DNA of 64,000 nt from Mycobacterium sp. HUMS_12744610 (GTDB taxonomy: Bacteria; Actinomycetota; Actinomycetes; Mycobacteriales; Mycobacteriaceae). The position numbers were made by a program, and so were the translations under genes. The notes below the pieces were generated by a model. That model was not told the DNA's origin and ran no database searches. It was given only the letters and a program-made list of their open reading frames with translations. Of the stretch, positions 52,345 to 62,929 are shown in pieces. The DNA lies in NCBI RefSeq assembly GCF_041206865.1, contig NZ_JBGEDP010000001.1, forward strand, positions 5,890,001 through 5,954,000, read 5' to 3'. Position 1 is the stretch's first letter, and each line of letters starts with the position of its first letter.

Positions 52345-53711
52345 GCCGGGCCGCGGCCGTCGCCGGCCAGTTTCAACAGCAGTCGCGTCCCACCCAGCGG
52401 GCTGGCGTGCAAGGAGGCCTCCCCGCCGTGCAATTCGGCCTGCTGCGCCACCAGCGCGAGCCCCAGCCCGGAACCCGAACGCGAGGCCGTGGAGCCGCGG
52501 GAGAAGCGCTCGAAGACGGTGGCGCGTTCGTGTTCGGGAACCCCGGTGCCGTTGTCGTCGATCGTGATCTGCACGCCCTCAACGGAACTGGTGACGTTGA
52601 GCTGGATCTCGGTGGCGCCGCCGTGCTTGACGGCGTTGGCGATGGCGTTGTCGATCACCAGGCGCAGGCCGGTGGGCAGGCCTACCATCAGCACGGTCGG
52701 CGAGGGCAACAGCGACACGTCGACATCGGGGTAGACGCGCAGCGCGTCGTGGGCGGCGCGATCCAGCAGTTCGGTGATGTCGAACGGCACGAAATCGTCG
52801 GAGGTGGTGAGCTGCCCCTGCGCGAGCCGTTCGAGTGCCGTCAGCGTCGACTCGATGCGGCTCTGGGTGCGGATGACGTCGCTGATCACCTCGTGGCGCT
52901 GCTCGGGCGCCAACTCCAGCGTGGACAGCACCTCCAGGTTGGTGCGCATGGCGGTCAACGGGGTCCGCAGCTCGTGCGAAGCGACGGCGGCGAAGTCGCG
53001 CGCCGATTCCAGCGCCGCCTTGGTGCGCTGCTGCTCGTTACCGATGCGCGCCAGCATTCCCTCGACGGCCTCGGCGATCTCCACGGCCTCGCGCACGCCG
53101 CGGACCTGGACCTCGTCCGGACTGGACTGGGCGTTGATGGCCCGCGCCTGCTGGGCGAGCAACAGGAACGGGTTGACCATGATCAGCGAGATAACCCAGC
53201 CGACGAGTACAGTGCCGCCGATCACGCTGGCGCAGATCAGCATCACGCGCAGGTGTAGTTCGTTGATGCGGTGCTGCGCCTCGGCCAGTGGGGCCGCGAG
53301 CGCGATCGAGGCCGGGCCCGCGGTGAAGGTGCGGACCCGGTACTGCACGCCGTTGATGGTGGTGTTCGCATAACCGTTGGGCAGCTTGGGCAGCACGATG
53401 TCGCTGGGCACCGAGACGGTCACACCGCCGATGCGCGCGGTGCGGACCAGGTTGCCGTCCGGTATCGGCCGGTCCGGGCTGGTGAGCTGGCCGCTGTTGA
53501 GCAGCGTGTTGATGTCGCCGAGGCTGCTGACCGAATCCAGCCGCCGGTCGAGCTGGCTGTACTGGTCGTTGGTGACGCCGATCCACACCCATGCGGCCAG
53601 GGCGACGGCGAAGCCGATCACCCCGAGCTGGGCGATGATGACGATGGTGCGCAACGACAGCACCCGCATCGGCAGCCGCACCAGCCGGAGCATGCGAGAC
53701 CCGTGCTCCAT
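52341..53711 (-). CDS. PrrB-like sensor histidine kinase without adjacent response regulator
   Basis: A 456-residue membrane kinase. TM helices near residues 22-44 and 155-180 bracket an extracytoplasmic sensor; a HAMP-like region follows. H-box SHELRTPLTAMRTNLEVL with the phospho-His near residue 240, N-box NAIANAVKHGG, G1 DDNGTGVP, F-box FERFSRGS and G2 GSGLGLALV are all intact. The kinase core resembles M. tuberculosis PrrB closely, as I recall that sequence. No response-regulator gene lies beside it: upstream is a divergent TetR and downstream a dead VOC gene. It may use PrrA or another distant partner. Confidence 0.88.
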   Translation of the reverse strand: MEHGSRMLRLVRLPMRVLSLRTIVIIAQLGVIGFAVALAAWVWIGVTNDQYSQLDRRLDSVSSLGDINTLLNSGQLTSPDRPIPDGNLVRTARIGGVTVSVPSDIVLPKLPNGYANTTINGVQYRVRTFTAGPASIALAAPLAEAQHRINELHLRVMLICASVIGGTVLVGWVISLIMVNPFLLLAQQARAINAQSSPDEVQVRGVREAVEIAEAVEGMLARIGNEQQRTKAALESARDFAAVASHELRTPLTAMRTNLEVLSTLELAPEQRHEVISDVIRTQSRIESTLTALERLAQGQLTTSDDFVPFDITELLDRAAHDALRVYPDVDVSLLPSPTVLMVGLPTGLRLVIDNAIANAVKHGGATEIQLNVTSSVEGVQITIDDNGTGVPEHERATVFERFSRGSTASRSGSGLGLALVAQQAELHGGEASLHASPLGGTRLLLKLAGDGRGPA

Positions 53712-53848
53712 CAGACGACAGGCCGGGGGTCGGGCTGCGGCTGGGCGGAAATCATGGGTCGATTATGGTGCACGGCCGCGCCGGCCGGCCCCCGACAAGC
53801 GGGCCCCCGGTGACGGGCGTCTCACGGCGCACGTTTGCGGCGCCGCCT

Positions 53849-53870
53849 GGTGAGTGAGTACTCTCTCACC
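53849..53870. promoter_or_regulatory. TetR operator abutting the TetR start codon
   Basis: A 22-bp palindrome (GGTGAGTGAGT/ACTCTCTCACC, 10 of 11 pairs matched) ends one base before the TetR ATG at 53871. Direct autorepression, and perhaps a leaderless transcript, is implied. Confidence 0.7.
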
Positions 53871-54485
53871 ATGGCCATCTCCGGACGCGACCGACTGCTG
53901 GCCGAGGCGCTGAAACTCTTCGCCGCCAAGGGATACGCGGCGACGTCGGTGGCCGACATCCAGCGGGCATCCGGCCTGGCGCCGGGGTCGGGGGCCCTCT
54001 ACAAGCACTTCGGCTCCAAGCGCGAGCTGCTCGAGGCCGCGGTCGCGCACCGCATCGAGCGGATCGTCGCCGCGCGCGAGCAGTACGACGCCGGGGAGCC
54101 GGGCAGCGTGGAGGCCGCGGTGCGCACCGCCGGCCAGCTGATCTGGGACAACCTGCGCCAGAGCGAGGACCTGCTCAAGGTCATGCTGCGCGAACCGGAC
54201 GAACTCGGCGACCTCGACGAGAAGACCTGGCAGGTCATCACCGACAACGCCTATCAGCGGTTCGCCGACGAACTGGCCGCCTCCAACCGGTCCGGCCGCA
54301 CCCGCATCCCCGATCCCGAGGCGGCCGCGGCCGTGGCGATCGGGTCGTTGTCCTACGCCGCGACGCTGCAAGCGCTGACCGGTCGCCTGCCCGGCAACGT
54401 CGGCGAACAGCGTTACTTCGAGGCGTGGGTCGGCCAGACGGTCAGCGTCCTCACCCAATACCGAAACCGTGAGATTCAGGAGTAG
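53871..54485 (+). CDS. TetR family regulator upstream of FadE
   Basis: A 204-residue regulator, ATG at 53871 ([13 protein letters not shown]); the frame to 53835 runs through the operator. Helix-turn-helix [31 protein letters not shown]. The FadE gene starts 4 bases after its stop, so the two form one transcript and the regulator probably senses the FadE substrate or product. ATG adjacency to the palindrome leaves little room for an SD. Confidence 0.89.
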   Translation: MAISGRDRLLAEALKLFAAKGYAATSVADIQRASGLAPGSGALYKHFGSKRELLEAAVAHRIERIVAAREQYDAGEPGSVEAAVRTAGQLIWDNLRQSEDLLKVMLREPDELGDLDEKTWQVITDNAYQRFADELAASNRSGRTRIPDPEAAAAVAIGSLSYAATLQALTGRLPGNVGEQRYFEAWVGQTVSVLTQYRNREIQE

Positions 54486-54489
54486 AACC

Positions 54490-55701
<1,212 letters not shown>

Positions 55702-55739
55702 CCATGGTGGCGGCGCCGGGCACCAGACATGATGGCCGG

Positions 55740-56957
55740 GTGACCACCGACATCCGTGTACTCGACGACGAAGCCGACCTGATCGCCGCGGCCAACGTGT
55801 TCCGGGCCTCGATGGTGGGCCTGCCGCCGCTGCCCGACCTGCCGCCCGGCCGGATCACCGAACTGCTGGAGCCCGGCCGCACCATCGGGGCGTTCGTCAA
55901 CGGGGAACTGGTCGGCACCGCCGACGCCGCGACGAGCCGCCTGACGCTGCCCGGCGGTGCGGTCGTGGGCCATGCCGCCGTGACGCACATCGGGGTGCTG
56001 CCGTCGTTCACCCGCAAGGGCATCGCCACCGACCTGGTCGGTCATCAGCTGCGCGACGTCGCCGCACGGGGCGAGGTCGTGGCCACGTTGCGCGCGTCCG
56101 AGGCCACGATCTACGAACGGTTCGGCTACGGCGTGGCGAGCTCGTCGCAGAGCGTGGAGGTGGCGACCGCGCGGGCCGCGTTGCGCCCCGACGTCGGGCG
56201 CGGCGGTCCGGTGCGGCTGCTCGACGGCGCCGGGGCCTGGGACGCCCTGCCGCGGATCTGCGCCGCGAACCGGCCGTCCCGCCCCGGGACCGTCGACCGC
56301 CCGGCCGTGTGGTGGCGAAGCGTGCGGTTGCGCACCGAATCCTCCTCGGCCCCTTGGTATGTGGCGGTCCACGGCGAGCCGGGGCAGGAAATGGGGTTCG
56401 TCCGCTACCGCCCCGTCGACACCGAACGGTGGTTCGTCAGCGACCAGCGCACGATCGTGGTCGAGGACTTCTTCGCCCCCACCGAGGACGCCTACCTGGG
56501 ACTGTTGCGCTTCCTGCTGGGACTCGACCTGATCGACCGCGTGGTGTTCTGGTCGCTGCCGATCGACGATCCGCTGCCGTGGTTGCTTGTTGACCGGCGC
56601 GCGATGCGGGTAACCGCGGTGCATGACGAAACGTGGTTGCGCGTGGTCGACTCCGGCAAGGCGCTCTCGGCGCGCCGATACTCCTGCGACGGTGAGATCA
56701 CCGTCGCCGTCAACGACCTTTTCCTACCGCACAATTCGGCCCACTTCGCTGTCAGCGCCGCGGGCGCCGAGCGCACTGACCGGCGGGCCCGGTTGCACGT
56801 GGGGATCGAGGGGTTGGCCGCCGTCCTGCTCGGCGGTGCGACGTGGCGCAGCCTGGCCGTGGCGGGGCTGGCCCGCGCTGACGACCCCGAGGCGGTCGCC
56901 GCGGCCGACCGGCTGTTCGAGGTGCCCGACGCCCCCTACGCCGGGTTCTTCTTCTAG
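55740..56957 (+). CDS. Eis-like GNAT N-acetyltransferase
   Basis: About 405 residues, GTG at 55740; an in-frame ATG lies at 55704. The N-terminal GNAT domain has VTHIGVLPSFTRKGIATDLVG (CoA loop) and ATIYERFGYGVAS with the general-acid Tyr of Eis. The second GNAT half and an SCP2-like C-terminal domain (VNDLFLPHNSAHFAV) follow. The chain ends in a phenylalanine whose carboxylate acts as the catalytic base in Eis proteins. Eis acetylates host and bacterial amines and aminoglycosides. Whether this copy is Eis1 or Eis2-like is not settled here. Confidence 0.85.
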   Translation: MTTDIRVLDDEADLIAAANVFRASMVGLPPLPDLPPGRITELLEPGRTIGAFVNGELVGTADAATSRLTLPGGAVVGHAAVTHIGVLPSFTRKGIATDLVGHQLRDVAARGEVVATLRASEATIYERFGYGVASSSQSVEVATARAALRPDVGRGGPVRLLDGAGAWDALPRICAANRPSRPGTVDRPAVWWRSVRLRTESSSAPWYVAVHGEPGQEMGFVRYRPVDTERWFVSDQRTIVVEDFFAPTEDAYLGLLRFLLGLDLIDRVVFWSLPIDDPLPWLLVDRRAMRVTAVHDETWLRVVDSGKALSARRYSCDGEITVAVNDLFLPHNSAHFAVSAAGAERTDRRARLHVGIEGLAAVLLGGATWRSLAVAGLARADDPEAVAAADRLFEVPDAPYAGFFF

Positions 56958-57221
56958 CTGGACCGGCGTGAGATCACGGCTCGCATCCCGTTCCTCCGGA
57001 CCCCTTGGGAGACATGCCTGTTCGACCCGATCGGCGGATGCCTGCGCAGCCACGGCGCGCTGTCGGCCCTGGCGGAGCGAGTCACCATCGTCCGCAACGA
57101 GGTGCGGTCGGTCGACGACGACGGCGCGACGACGCTTGCCGACGGCGCCGCCTGCCTGTCGGCGCCCGAGGGCTGCGGCGCTGGGCGACGGGCCGCCGGG
57201 CGAGCTCACCTCAGTGAGTAG
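56958..57221 (+). pseudogene. FAD-dependent oxidoreductase-like remnant (no start)
   Basis: An 88-codon frame without a start runs from the Eis-like stop. The text FDPIGGCLRSHGALSALAER, VTIVRNEVRSVDDDGAT and LADGAA resembles the strand-helix-strand of the second nucleotide-binding region of FAD oxidoreductases. It overlaps the P450 3' end. I regard it as a leftover fragment. Family assignment is weak. Confidence 0.35.
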
Positions 57222-58456
57222 CGGATCGGCAGGCGCTTGACACCGCCGACGAAGGTCGCGGCGACGAGCTCGGGCGCGCCGGCCAGCTCGATGCTCTTGA
57301 GCCGCGGAAGCAGTTCGGAGAAGAAGCTGTTCATCTCCATACGGGCCAGCGCCGCCCCCAGGCAGAAGTGCACGCCGTAGCCGAACGACAGGTGCTTGTT
57401 GGGATCCCGGCCGACGTCGAACCGGAACGGGTCGGCAAACACGTCCTCGTCGCGGTTGGCCGAAACATAGGACAGCAGCACGGATTCGCCCTTGGCGATC
57501 GGTATGCCGCGCACCTCGGCGTCGGCCTGGGCGGTGCGCATGAACTCCTTGACCGGCACTACCCAGCGGATCATCTCCTCGACCGCGGTGCCCATCAGGC
57601 TCATGTCGTTCTGCACCCGCGCCAGCTCTCCGGGATGCTCCAGCAGAGCCAGCAGTCCGCCGGCGATGCCGGCGCTGGTGGTGTCGTGACCGGCGCTGGC
57701 CACGATCACGTAGTACGACGCGGTGTCCATGTCGGACAACGGTTCCCCGTGGATCTTGGCGTTGGCGATCGCCGAGGCCAGATCCTCGGTAGGCTGCTCG
57801 CGACGCGACGCGGTCAGCGCCGCGAAGTAGTTGAAGAAGTCGAGCAGCACCGCCAGCATGTCCTCGGGATTGGCACCGCGCTGGAACTCGGTATCCTCGC
57901 CACCGAACATCTCCTGGGTGAGTTTGAGCATGCGGGGGAAGTCCGATTCCGGCAGGCCCAGCAGCGACAGGATCACGTACAGCGGGTAGTTGACCGCGAT
58001 CTCCTGCGCGAACTCGAGCTCCGGACCCTTCTCCAGCATCCGGTCGACATAGATCTTGGCCAGCTCGTCGCAGCGGGCCTTCAATGCCCGCATGGCCTTC
58101 GGGCGGAACCAGTCCGCCCCGACCTTGCGGATGTCCCGGTGATGCGGGTCGTCCATGTGGATCAGCGTGCGCAGGCCGATGCCGGCCTCCCGGTCCGCGC
58201 GCAGCTTCTCGTCGAGTTCGGTGTTCATCAGCAGCGGGCGCGGGTCGTTGGTGAACAGGTCGTTCTGCCGCTCGATGTCCATGATGTCGGCGTGCTTGGT
58301 GACCGCCCAGAACGGTTTGTAACCCTCGACGTCGACCCAGGACACCGGGGCGTGGGCGCGCAGGTGGGCCAGCGCCTCGTGCAGCCGCTTCTCGTCGGTG
58401 TAGGCCTCGGGGTCGGTCAGCAGCCGCGCCGCGTCGTCCATGATGCGGGTGCTCAT
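57206..58456 (-). CDS. Cytochrome P450
   Basis: A 416-residue P450. I-helix AGHDTTSAG near residue 250, ExxR in EEMIRW near 290, and the heme loop FGYGVHFCLGAALARME near 350 with the thiolate Cys. The N-terminus has no membrane anchor, as in all bacterial P450s. The wording is of the CYP124/125/142/188-like group that oxidises lipids and sterol side chains, but a subfamily cannot be fixed. A TetR gene is divergent across 95 bp with a GAACG/CGTTC palindrome. Confidence 0.92.
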   Translation of the reverse strand: MSTRIMDDAARLLTDPEAYTDEKRLHEALAHLRAHAPVSWVDVEGYKPFWAVTKHADIMDIERQNDLFTNDPRPLLMNTELDEKLRADREAGIGLRTLIHMDDPHHRDIRKVGADWFRPKAMRALKARCDELAKIYVDRMLEKGPELEFAQEIAVNYPLYVILSLLGLPESDFPRMLKLTQEMFGGEDTEFQRGANPEDMLAVLLDFFNYFAALTASRREQPTEDLASAIANAKIHGEPLSDMDTASYYVIVASAGHDTTSAGIAGGLLALLEHPGELARVQNDMSLMGTAVEEMIRWVVPVKEFMRTAQADAEVRGIPIAKGESVLLSYVSANRDEDVFADPFRFDVGRDPNKHLSFGYGVHFCLGAALARMEMNSFFSELLPRLKSIELAGAPELVAATFVGGVKRLPIRYSLR

Positions 58457-58496
58457 AGGTGCTCCTCGGGTAGGGTCCGCCGTCTGACGGGATCTA

Positions 58497-58510
58497 GAAC
58501 GGATTCGTTC
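58497..58510. promoter_or_regulatory. Candidate TetR operator in P450/TetR intergenic region
   Basis: GAACG (58497-58501) and CGTTC (58506-58510) flank GATT. It lies 40 bp from the P450 start and 41 bp from the TetR start, central between them. Confidence 0.5.
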
Positions 58511-58551
58511 CTGAATTATGGCCTCTCGCGCGCGTGCGTCAAGATGTCATC

Positions 58552-59160
58552 ATGACTGGCGCGGGCCGTAACTACGGCGGACTCACCCCCGAACAGCGGG
58601 CGCAGGAACGCCGCGAACGCCTGGTCGAGGCCGCCCGGATGCTCGTCGCCGAGTGCGGCGTGGCCCCCCTGACCGTCGATCTGGTCTGCCAGCACGCGAA
58701 TTTGAGCAAGCGGTACTTCTATACCGAATTCGCCTCCAAGGACGACCTGCTCGACGCCTGCGCCGAGGATCTGTTCCGCCGGTTGGTGGCCCGGATGGAC
58801 GAGGTCCTGACCACCGCCCCGCTCGCGGATCGCGTCGAGGGCACACTGCGCGCCGTGGTGCGCGCGCTGGCGTCCGACCGCGCCGACGCGCGGCTGTACA
58901 TGGAGTGCCCGGGCTTTCCGCGGCTGCGGGAACATCAACGGCGTGCGGTGCGTGACTTCACCGACCGCATGGTAGCCGACGCCATCGCGTTCACCGGACG
59001 CCCGAAGCCGTCCGTCGACCGGAGGTTGGCGACGCGCGCGCTGGTCGCCGGCACCACCGACCTCATCGTCGCCTGGCTGCACGGCGACATCGACACCGAC
59101 GAAGACACCCTGGTCGCCACCCTCACCGCCGCGGCCGGCGGGGCGGCAACCGCGCTCTAG
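58552..59160 (+). CDS. TetR family regulator of the P450
   Basis: A 202-residue regulator; ATG at 58552 (MTGAGRNYGGLTPEQRAQERRERL) is preferred to a GTG-type extension to 58534. Helix-turn-helix region VDLVCQHANLSKRYFYTEFASKDDLLDA. It reads away from the P450 gene and should control it through the GAACG/CGTTC site. The C-terminal domain has no obvious ligand pocket motif. It converges on the DUF4185 gene, 29 bp away. Confidence 0.87.
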   Translation: MTGAGRNYGGLTPEQRAQERRERLVEAARMLVAECGVAPLTVDLVCQHANLSKRYFYTEFASKDDLLDACAEDLFRRLVARMDEVLTTAPLADRVEGTLRAVVRALASDRADARLYMECPGFPRLREHQRRAVRDFTDRMVADAIAFTGRPKPSVDRRLATRALVAGTTDLIVAWLHGDIDTDEDTLVATLTAAAGGAATAL

Positions 59161-59189
59161 CGGATTACCTTGTCGCGCGGCGGTTCTCG

Positions 59190-60347
59190 CTAGGGGCACG
59201 GACGGCGCGCCGCGCCCGCAGACGTGTGCCCGGCTCCGTCCCGGCCCAACGAAACCACGACGAACCGCGGGCGGTAGATGCCCACCCGGCGGTACAGGTC
59301 GCCCCCGGGCGAGGTGTCGACACTGTTGACGTTGTAGGACACCACGACAGCGGTGGGCGTCGAGTACTCGGGGTGAGCGTGGGCGTTGTAGGTGTAGACG
59401 TCGGCGTCGTGGTAGGTACCCGAGCGGCCGCTCTCGGGTGTCACATACAGCGTGGTCGAGGGCCCGAACGGCCCCGTCGGGGCGGGGCCGAACCGGCCGA
59501 CGATCCGGTCGCTGAATCCCTTGCCGCCCTGCATCGTGGTGAGCAGGTACGCGCCGGGGCGCAGCCTGTGCACCGAGAACTCACCGCCGACGCCGTCGGT
59601 GACCCGCGAGGAATCCGACTCCGCCGTCGACCAGCCCCGGCCGGTCCAATAGGAGAAAGGCCGGCGCAGATCGCCTCCCGCGACGCGGGCCACGTGCAGA
59701 TACCTGTGCTCGCCGTCGGTCTCGGCACCGTACACGTAGGTCCAGGCGCCGGCCGGCTGCACCCACTGACCCCACTGGATTCCCCGCGATCGCGGCAACG
59801 GCGTCACCACCGGAACCCGCAGATCGCGAATGCCGAACCGGGCCAACGCCGATCCCACGAAGGCGAAGCCGAACGGACCGGGCCCGCTCGGCCGCCACTC
59901 GGTGACCGGAACCTGCAGCGCCCCATCGAGATACGTCGCGGCTCCCAGCCAGAACCAGTGGGTGGGATCGGTCGGCGCGATCAGCGCCGCGGGTCGGGCG
60001 GCGGTCCCGCCGACGATGGTGGAGAAGCGTCCCGCGGCGTCACGCACGACGAACGAGTTGTGCACGAAGGCCGCGTCGGGCGGGCGGCCCCGCGCGGTGA
60101 CGGGGCCGAGGAACGTGTCCGAGAAAGCGAACAGCTCCCGCCCGTCGGGAAGCGGCGCCGACCATGTTGAATCCCCGCCCGTCCACCCGGCACCGGAGTT
60201 AGCGTAGCCCGCCAGCGCGGTGTCCAGGCAGGTCAGCGGCACCGCGCGGCGCCGGCGATGAAGTGGCCGGACCCGAGGCGAGCGCGGTGATTAGCAGCAC
60301 GACGAGCAACCCGCCGGCCCGTCGCCCCGGTCCACGCCGCACCGTCA
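59190..60347 (-). pseudogene. DUF4185-like secreted protein, signal peptide split off by frameshift
   Basis: The mature part (GTG at 60242, 350 residues) is a DUF4185-type beta-propeller-like domain: GAGWTGGDSTWSAPLPDGR, LFAFSDTFLGPV and SVHRLRPGAYLLTTMQ are typical. It begins abruptly without export signal. Upstream in another frame, GTG at 60347 encodes VTVRRGPGRRAGGLLVVLLI and TALASGPATSSPA, a clean signal peptide. One missing or extra base near 60225-60245 would restore a single frame. Function of the family is unknown, possibly glycan-related. Assembly error is possible. Confidence 0.7.
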
Positions 60348-60436
60348 CACGATAGCCCTACCCGGCGCGCAGCCCGGCTTGCGAGCATGGTGAGCCTTTC
60401 CTTCCCGCGCGCGCGGAGCACCCAAAACGGGCTGAC

Positions 60437-60456
60437 TTAGGGACGTTTGGCCCTAG
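60437..60456 (+). promoter_or_regulatory. DosR-like box upstream of ctaD
   Basis: TTAGGGACGTTTGGCCCTAG matches the 20-bp DosR consensus (TTSGGGACTWWAGTCCCSAA) at 14 of 20 positions, including GGGAC and the CCC of the right half. It is 80 bp before the ctaD start. A second GGGAC follows at 60456-60460. Confidence 0.55.
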
Positions 60457-60536
60457 GGACGAGCGTTCACGGCTCGGAATACTTAGGCGCCTTATCGAAT
60501 GCTGCGACCGTTGCTGAATCCTGTGGAGGTAACTCG

Positions 60537-62264
60537 ATGACCGCGGAAGCACCGCCCGTCGCCGGACTCGAAGCCCGTCGGCCCTTCCCACCTCGGCTCG
60601 GCCCCAAGGGCAGCCTCATCTACAAGATCATCAGCACCACCGACCACAAGATGATCGGCATCATGTACATGGTCGCCTGCTTCGTGTTCTTCTTCATCGG
60701 CGGCCTGATGGCGTTGCTGATGCGCCTCGAGCTGGCGGCGCCCGGGCTGCAGTTCCTGTCCAACGAGCAGTACAACCAGCTGTTCACCATGCACGGCACC
60801 GCGATGCTGCTGTTCTATGCGACCCCGATCGTGTTCGGGTTCGCCAACCTGGTGTTGCCCCTGCAGATCGGTGCGCCCGACGTCGCGTTCCCGCGGCTGA
60901 ACGCATTGTCGTTCTGGCTGTTCTTGTTCGGCGCGCTGATCGCGCTGGGCGGGTTCATCGTTCCCGGCGGTGCGGCCGATTTCGGCTGGACGGCCTACAC
61001 CCCGCTGTCCCAGGCGGCGCACAGTGCCGGCGCGGGAGCGGACCTGTGGATCCTGGGCATCGGCGTCGGCGGCCTGGGCACCATCCTGGGCGCGGTCAAC
61101 ATGATCACCACCGTGGTGTGCATGCGCGCGCCGGGGATGACCATGTTCCGGTTGCCGATCTTCACCTGGAACATCCTGATCACCAGCATCCTTGTGCTGG
61201 TGGTCTTTCCGCTGCTGACGGCCGCGCTGTTCGGGCTGGCCGCCGACCGCCACCTCGGCGCGCACGTCTACGACCCCGCCAACGGCGGGGTGATCCTCTA
61301 CCAGCATCTGTTCTGGTTCTTCGGGCATCCGGAGGTGTACGTCATCGCGCTGCCGTTCTTCGGCATCGCGTCCGAGATCATCCCGGTGTTCTCCCGGAAG
61401 CCGATATTCGGCTACACGACACTGGTTTACGCGACGCTGTCGATCGCCGCGCTGTCGGTGGCGGTGTGGGCCCACCACATGTTCGCCACCGGGGCGGTGC
61501 TGCTGCCGTTCTTCTCGTTCATGACCTTCCTGATCGCGGTGCCGACCGGGATCAAGTTCTTCAACTGGATCGGTACGATGTGGCGGGGGCAGTTGACGTT
61601 CGAGACGCCGATGCTGTTCTCGGTCGGCTTCCTGGCCACGTTCCTGCTCGGCGGCCTGACCGGCGTGATGCTGGCCAGCCCGCCGCTGGACTTCCATGTC
61701 AGTGACACCTATTTCGTGGTCGCGCACTTCCACTACACGCTGTTCGGCACCATCGTGTTCGCCACCTACGCCGGCATCTATTTCTGGTTCCCCAAGATGA
61801 CGGGGCGACTGCTCGACGAACGGCTGGGCAAGCTGCACTTCTGGCTGACCCTGATCGGCTTCCACACCACCTTCCTTGTGCAGCACTGGCTCGGCAATTC
61901 GGGGATGCCCCGCCGCTACGCCGACTACCTGCCCACCGACGGCTGGCAGACGCTCAACTTCGTGTCGACGACCGGAGCCTTCATACTGGGGGTGTCGATG
62001 CTGCCGTTCGTGTGGAACGTGTTCAGGAGCTCGCGCTACGGCGAACCGGTGACGGTCGACGACCCGTGGGGCTACGGCAACTCGCTGGAGTGGGCCACGA
62101 GTTGCCCGCCGCCGCGGCACAACTTCACCGAGCTGCCCCGGATCCGTTCCGAGCGGCCCGCGTTCGAACTGCATCATCCGCACATGGTGCAGCGGATGCG
62201 CGCCGAGTCCTACGTCGGCCGCGGCAAGGCCCACGCCAAAACCCCGGAGCCGGCGCAGGTGTGA
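60537..62264 (+). CDS. ctaD: Cytochrome c oxidase subunit I (aa3)
   Basis: A 575-residue heme-copper oxidase subunit, ATG at 60537 with TGGAGG upstream. Twelve membrane segments. Metal ligands are all present: heme a His in TMHGTAMLL near residue 84, the CuB-His/Tyr cross-link in [12 protein letters not shown] near 262, the CuB His pair in WAHHMFATG near 311, and the heme His pair in [10 protein letters not shown] near 396. Length equals mycobacterial CtaD. In M. tuberculosis ctaD lies between serB2 and fecB; here it lies beside a DUF4185 gene and a hemerythrin, so this may be a second copy. A DosR-like box precedes it. Confidence 0.95.
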   Translation: MTAEAPPVAGLEARRPFPPRLGPKGSLIYKIISTTDHKMIGIMYMVACFVFFFIGGLMALLMRLELAAPGLQFLSNEQYNQLFTMHGTAMLLFYATPIVFGFANLVLPLQIGAPDVAFPRLNALSFWLFLFGALIALGGFIVPGGAADFGWTAYTPLSQAAHSAGAGADLWILGIGVGGLGTILGAVNMITTVVCMRAPGMTMFRLPIFTWNILITSILVLVVFPLLTAALFGLAADRHLGAHVYDPANGGVILYQHLFWFFGHPEVYVIALPFFGIASEIIPVFSRKPIFGYTTLVYATLSIAALSVAVWAHHMFATGAVLLPFFSFMTFLIAVPTGIKFFNWIGTMWRGQLTFETPMLFSVGFLATFLLGGLTGVMLASPPLDFHVSDTYFVVAHFHYTLFGTIVFATYAGIYFWFPKMTGRLLDERLGKLHFWLTLIGFHTTFLVQHWLGNSGMPRRYADYLPTDGWQTLNFVSTTGAFILGVSMLPFVWNVFRSSRYGEPVTVDDPWGYGNSLEWATSCPPPRHNFTELPRIRSERPAFELHHPHMVQRMRAESYVGRGKAHAKTPEPAQV

Positions 62265-62312
62265 GCTCGAGGCCCGGTCACACTCAGCCGGCGCACGCCA
62301 CGGGCGGCTGGC

Positions 62313-62790
62313 TCATGCCGCGGTCACCTTTCCCGGGACGACGGCCGGCGCCGGCCCGCTGTCGACGACGTTCAACCCGGCCAGCCGGCGCGCAGTGCAT
62401 TGCCGGCGACGGCGTCCAGGGTGTCCGTGTCCTCGGTGTCGACGAGCGACGTCGACTGGTAAGCGGCCCGGACGGCGTACCTTTCGGCGCTTGCCGACAT
62501 CGGCGCACTCACGTCGCGGGCCGCGCGGGAGGCTGCATCCCAGGCCGCGATCGGCGACGTCTCGCCGGGGACCGGGCGGCGATGCAGTTCGGCGATGTCG
62601 GTGATGCCTTGTGCCGCAGCACCGTTGGCGTACCGGATCACCAGCCCGGGGCGGGCTGGTCAGCAGTTTGATCGCCCACGTGCGAATGACGTGGTCGGCG
62701 ACGTCGGCGGTGCCCACCGTCAGCCAGCCCAGGTCGAGGACGAGGACCGCGTCCGCCGGGGACAGATAGCCGTCCGGTCCGGCCAGTCGT
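62313..62790 (-). pseudogene. Unidentified protein, two frameshifts
   Basis: Good coding text spans three frames: GYLSPADAVLVLDLGWLTV through VIRTWAIKLLTS, then LVIRYANGAAAQGITDIAEL through DTLDAVAGNALRA, then LAGLNVVDSGPAPAVVPGK ending at 62313. The shifts are near 62655 and 62390. No domain is recognised. It sits between ctaD and the hemerythrin gene, antisense to both. Sequencing error could explain the shifts but two in 300 bp argue for decay. Confidence 0.5.
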
Positions 62791-62929
62791 CTTTCGCTTC
62801 GCGTGCCGCATTGCGCCTGCGGGACCGGGAGGCGATTGGTTCGCGCCGGTACCGGCCGGGTTGACGGCCCGCGCCGGCATGGGACACGATGGCGGAAAGC
62901 CTGAGTGAACCGCAATACCGGGGGTGGGA

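Noticed and set aside
58544..58554. GTCATCATGAC palindrome over the TetR start codon
   Set aside because: Too short (5-bp arms) and partly dictated by the start codon. The GAACG/CGTTC site nearby is a better operator.
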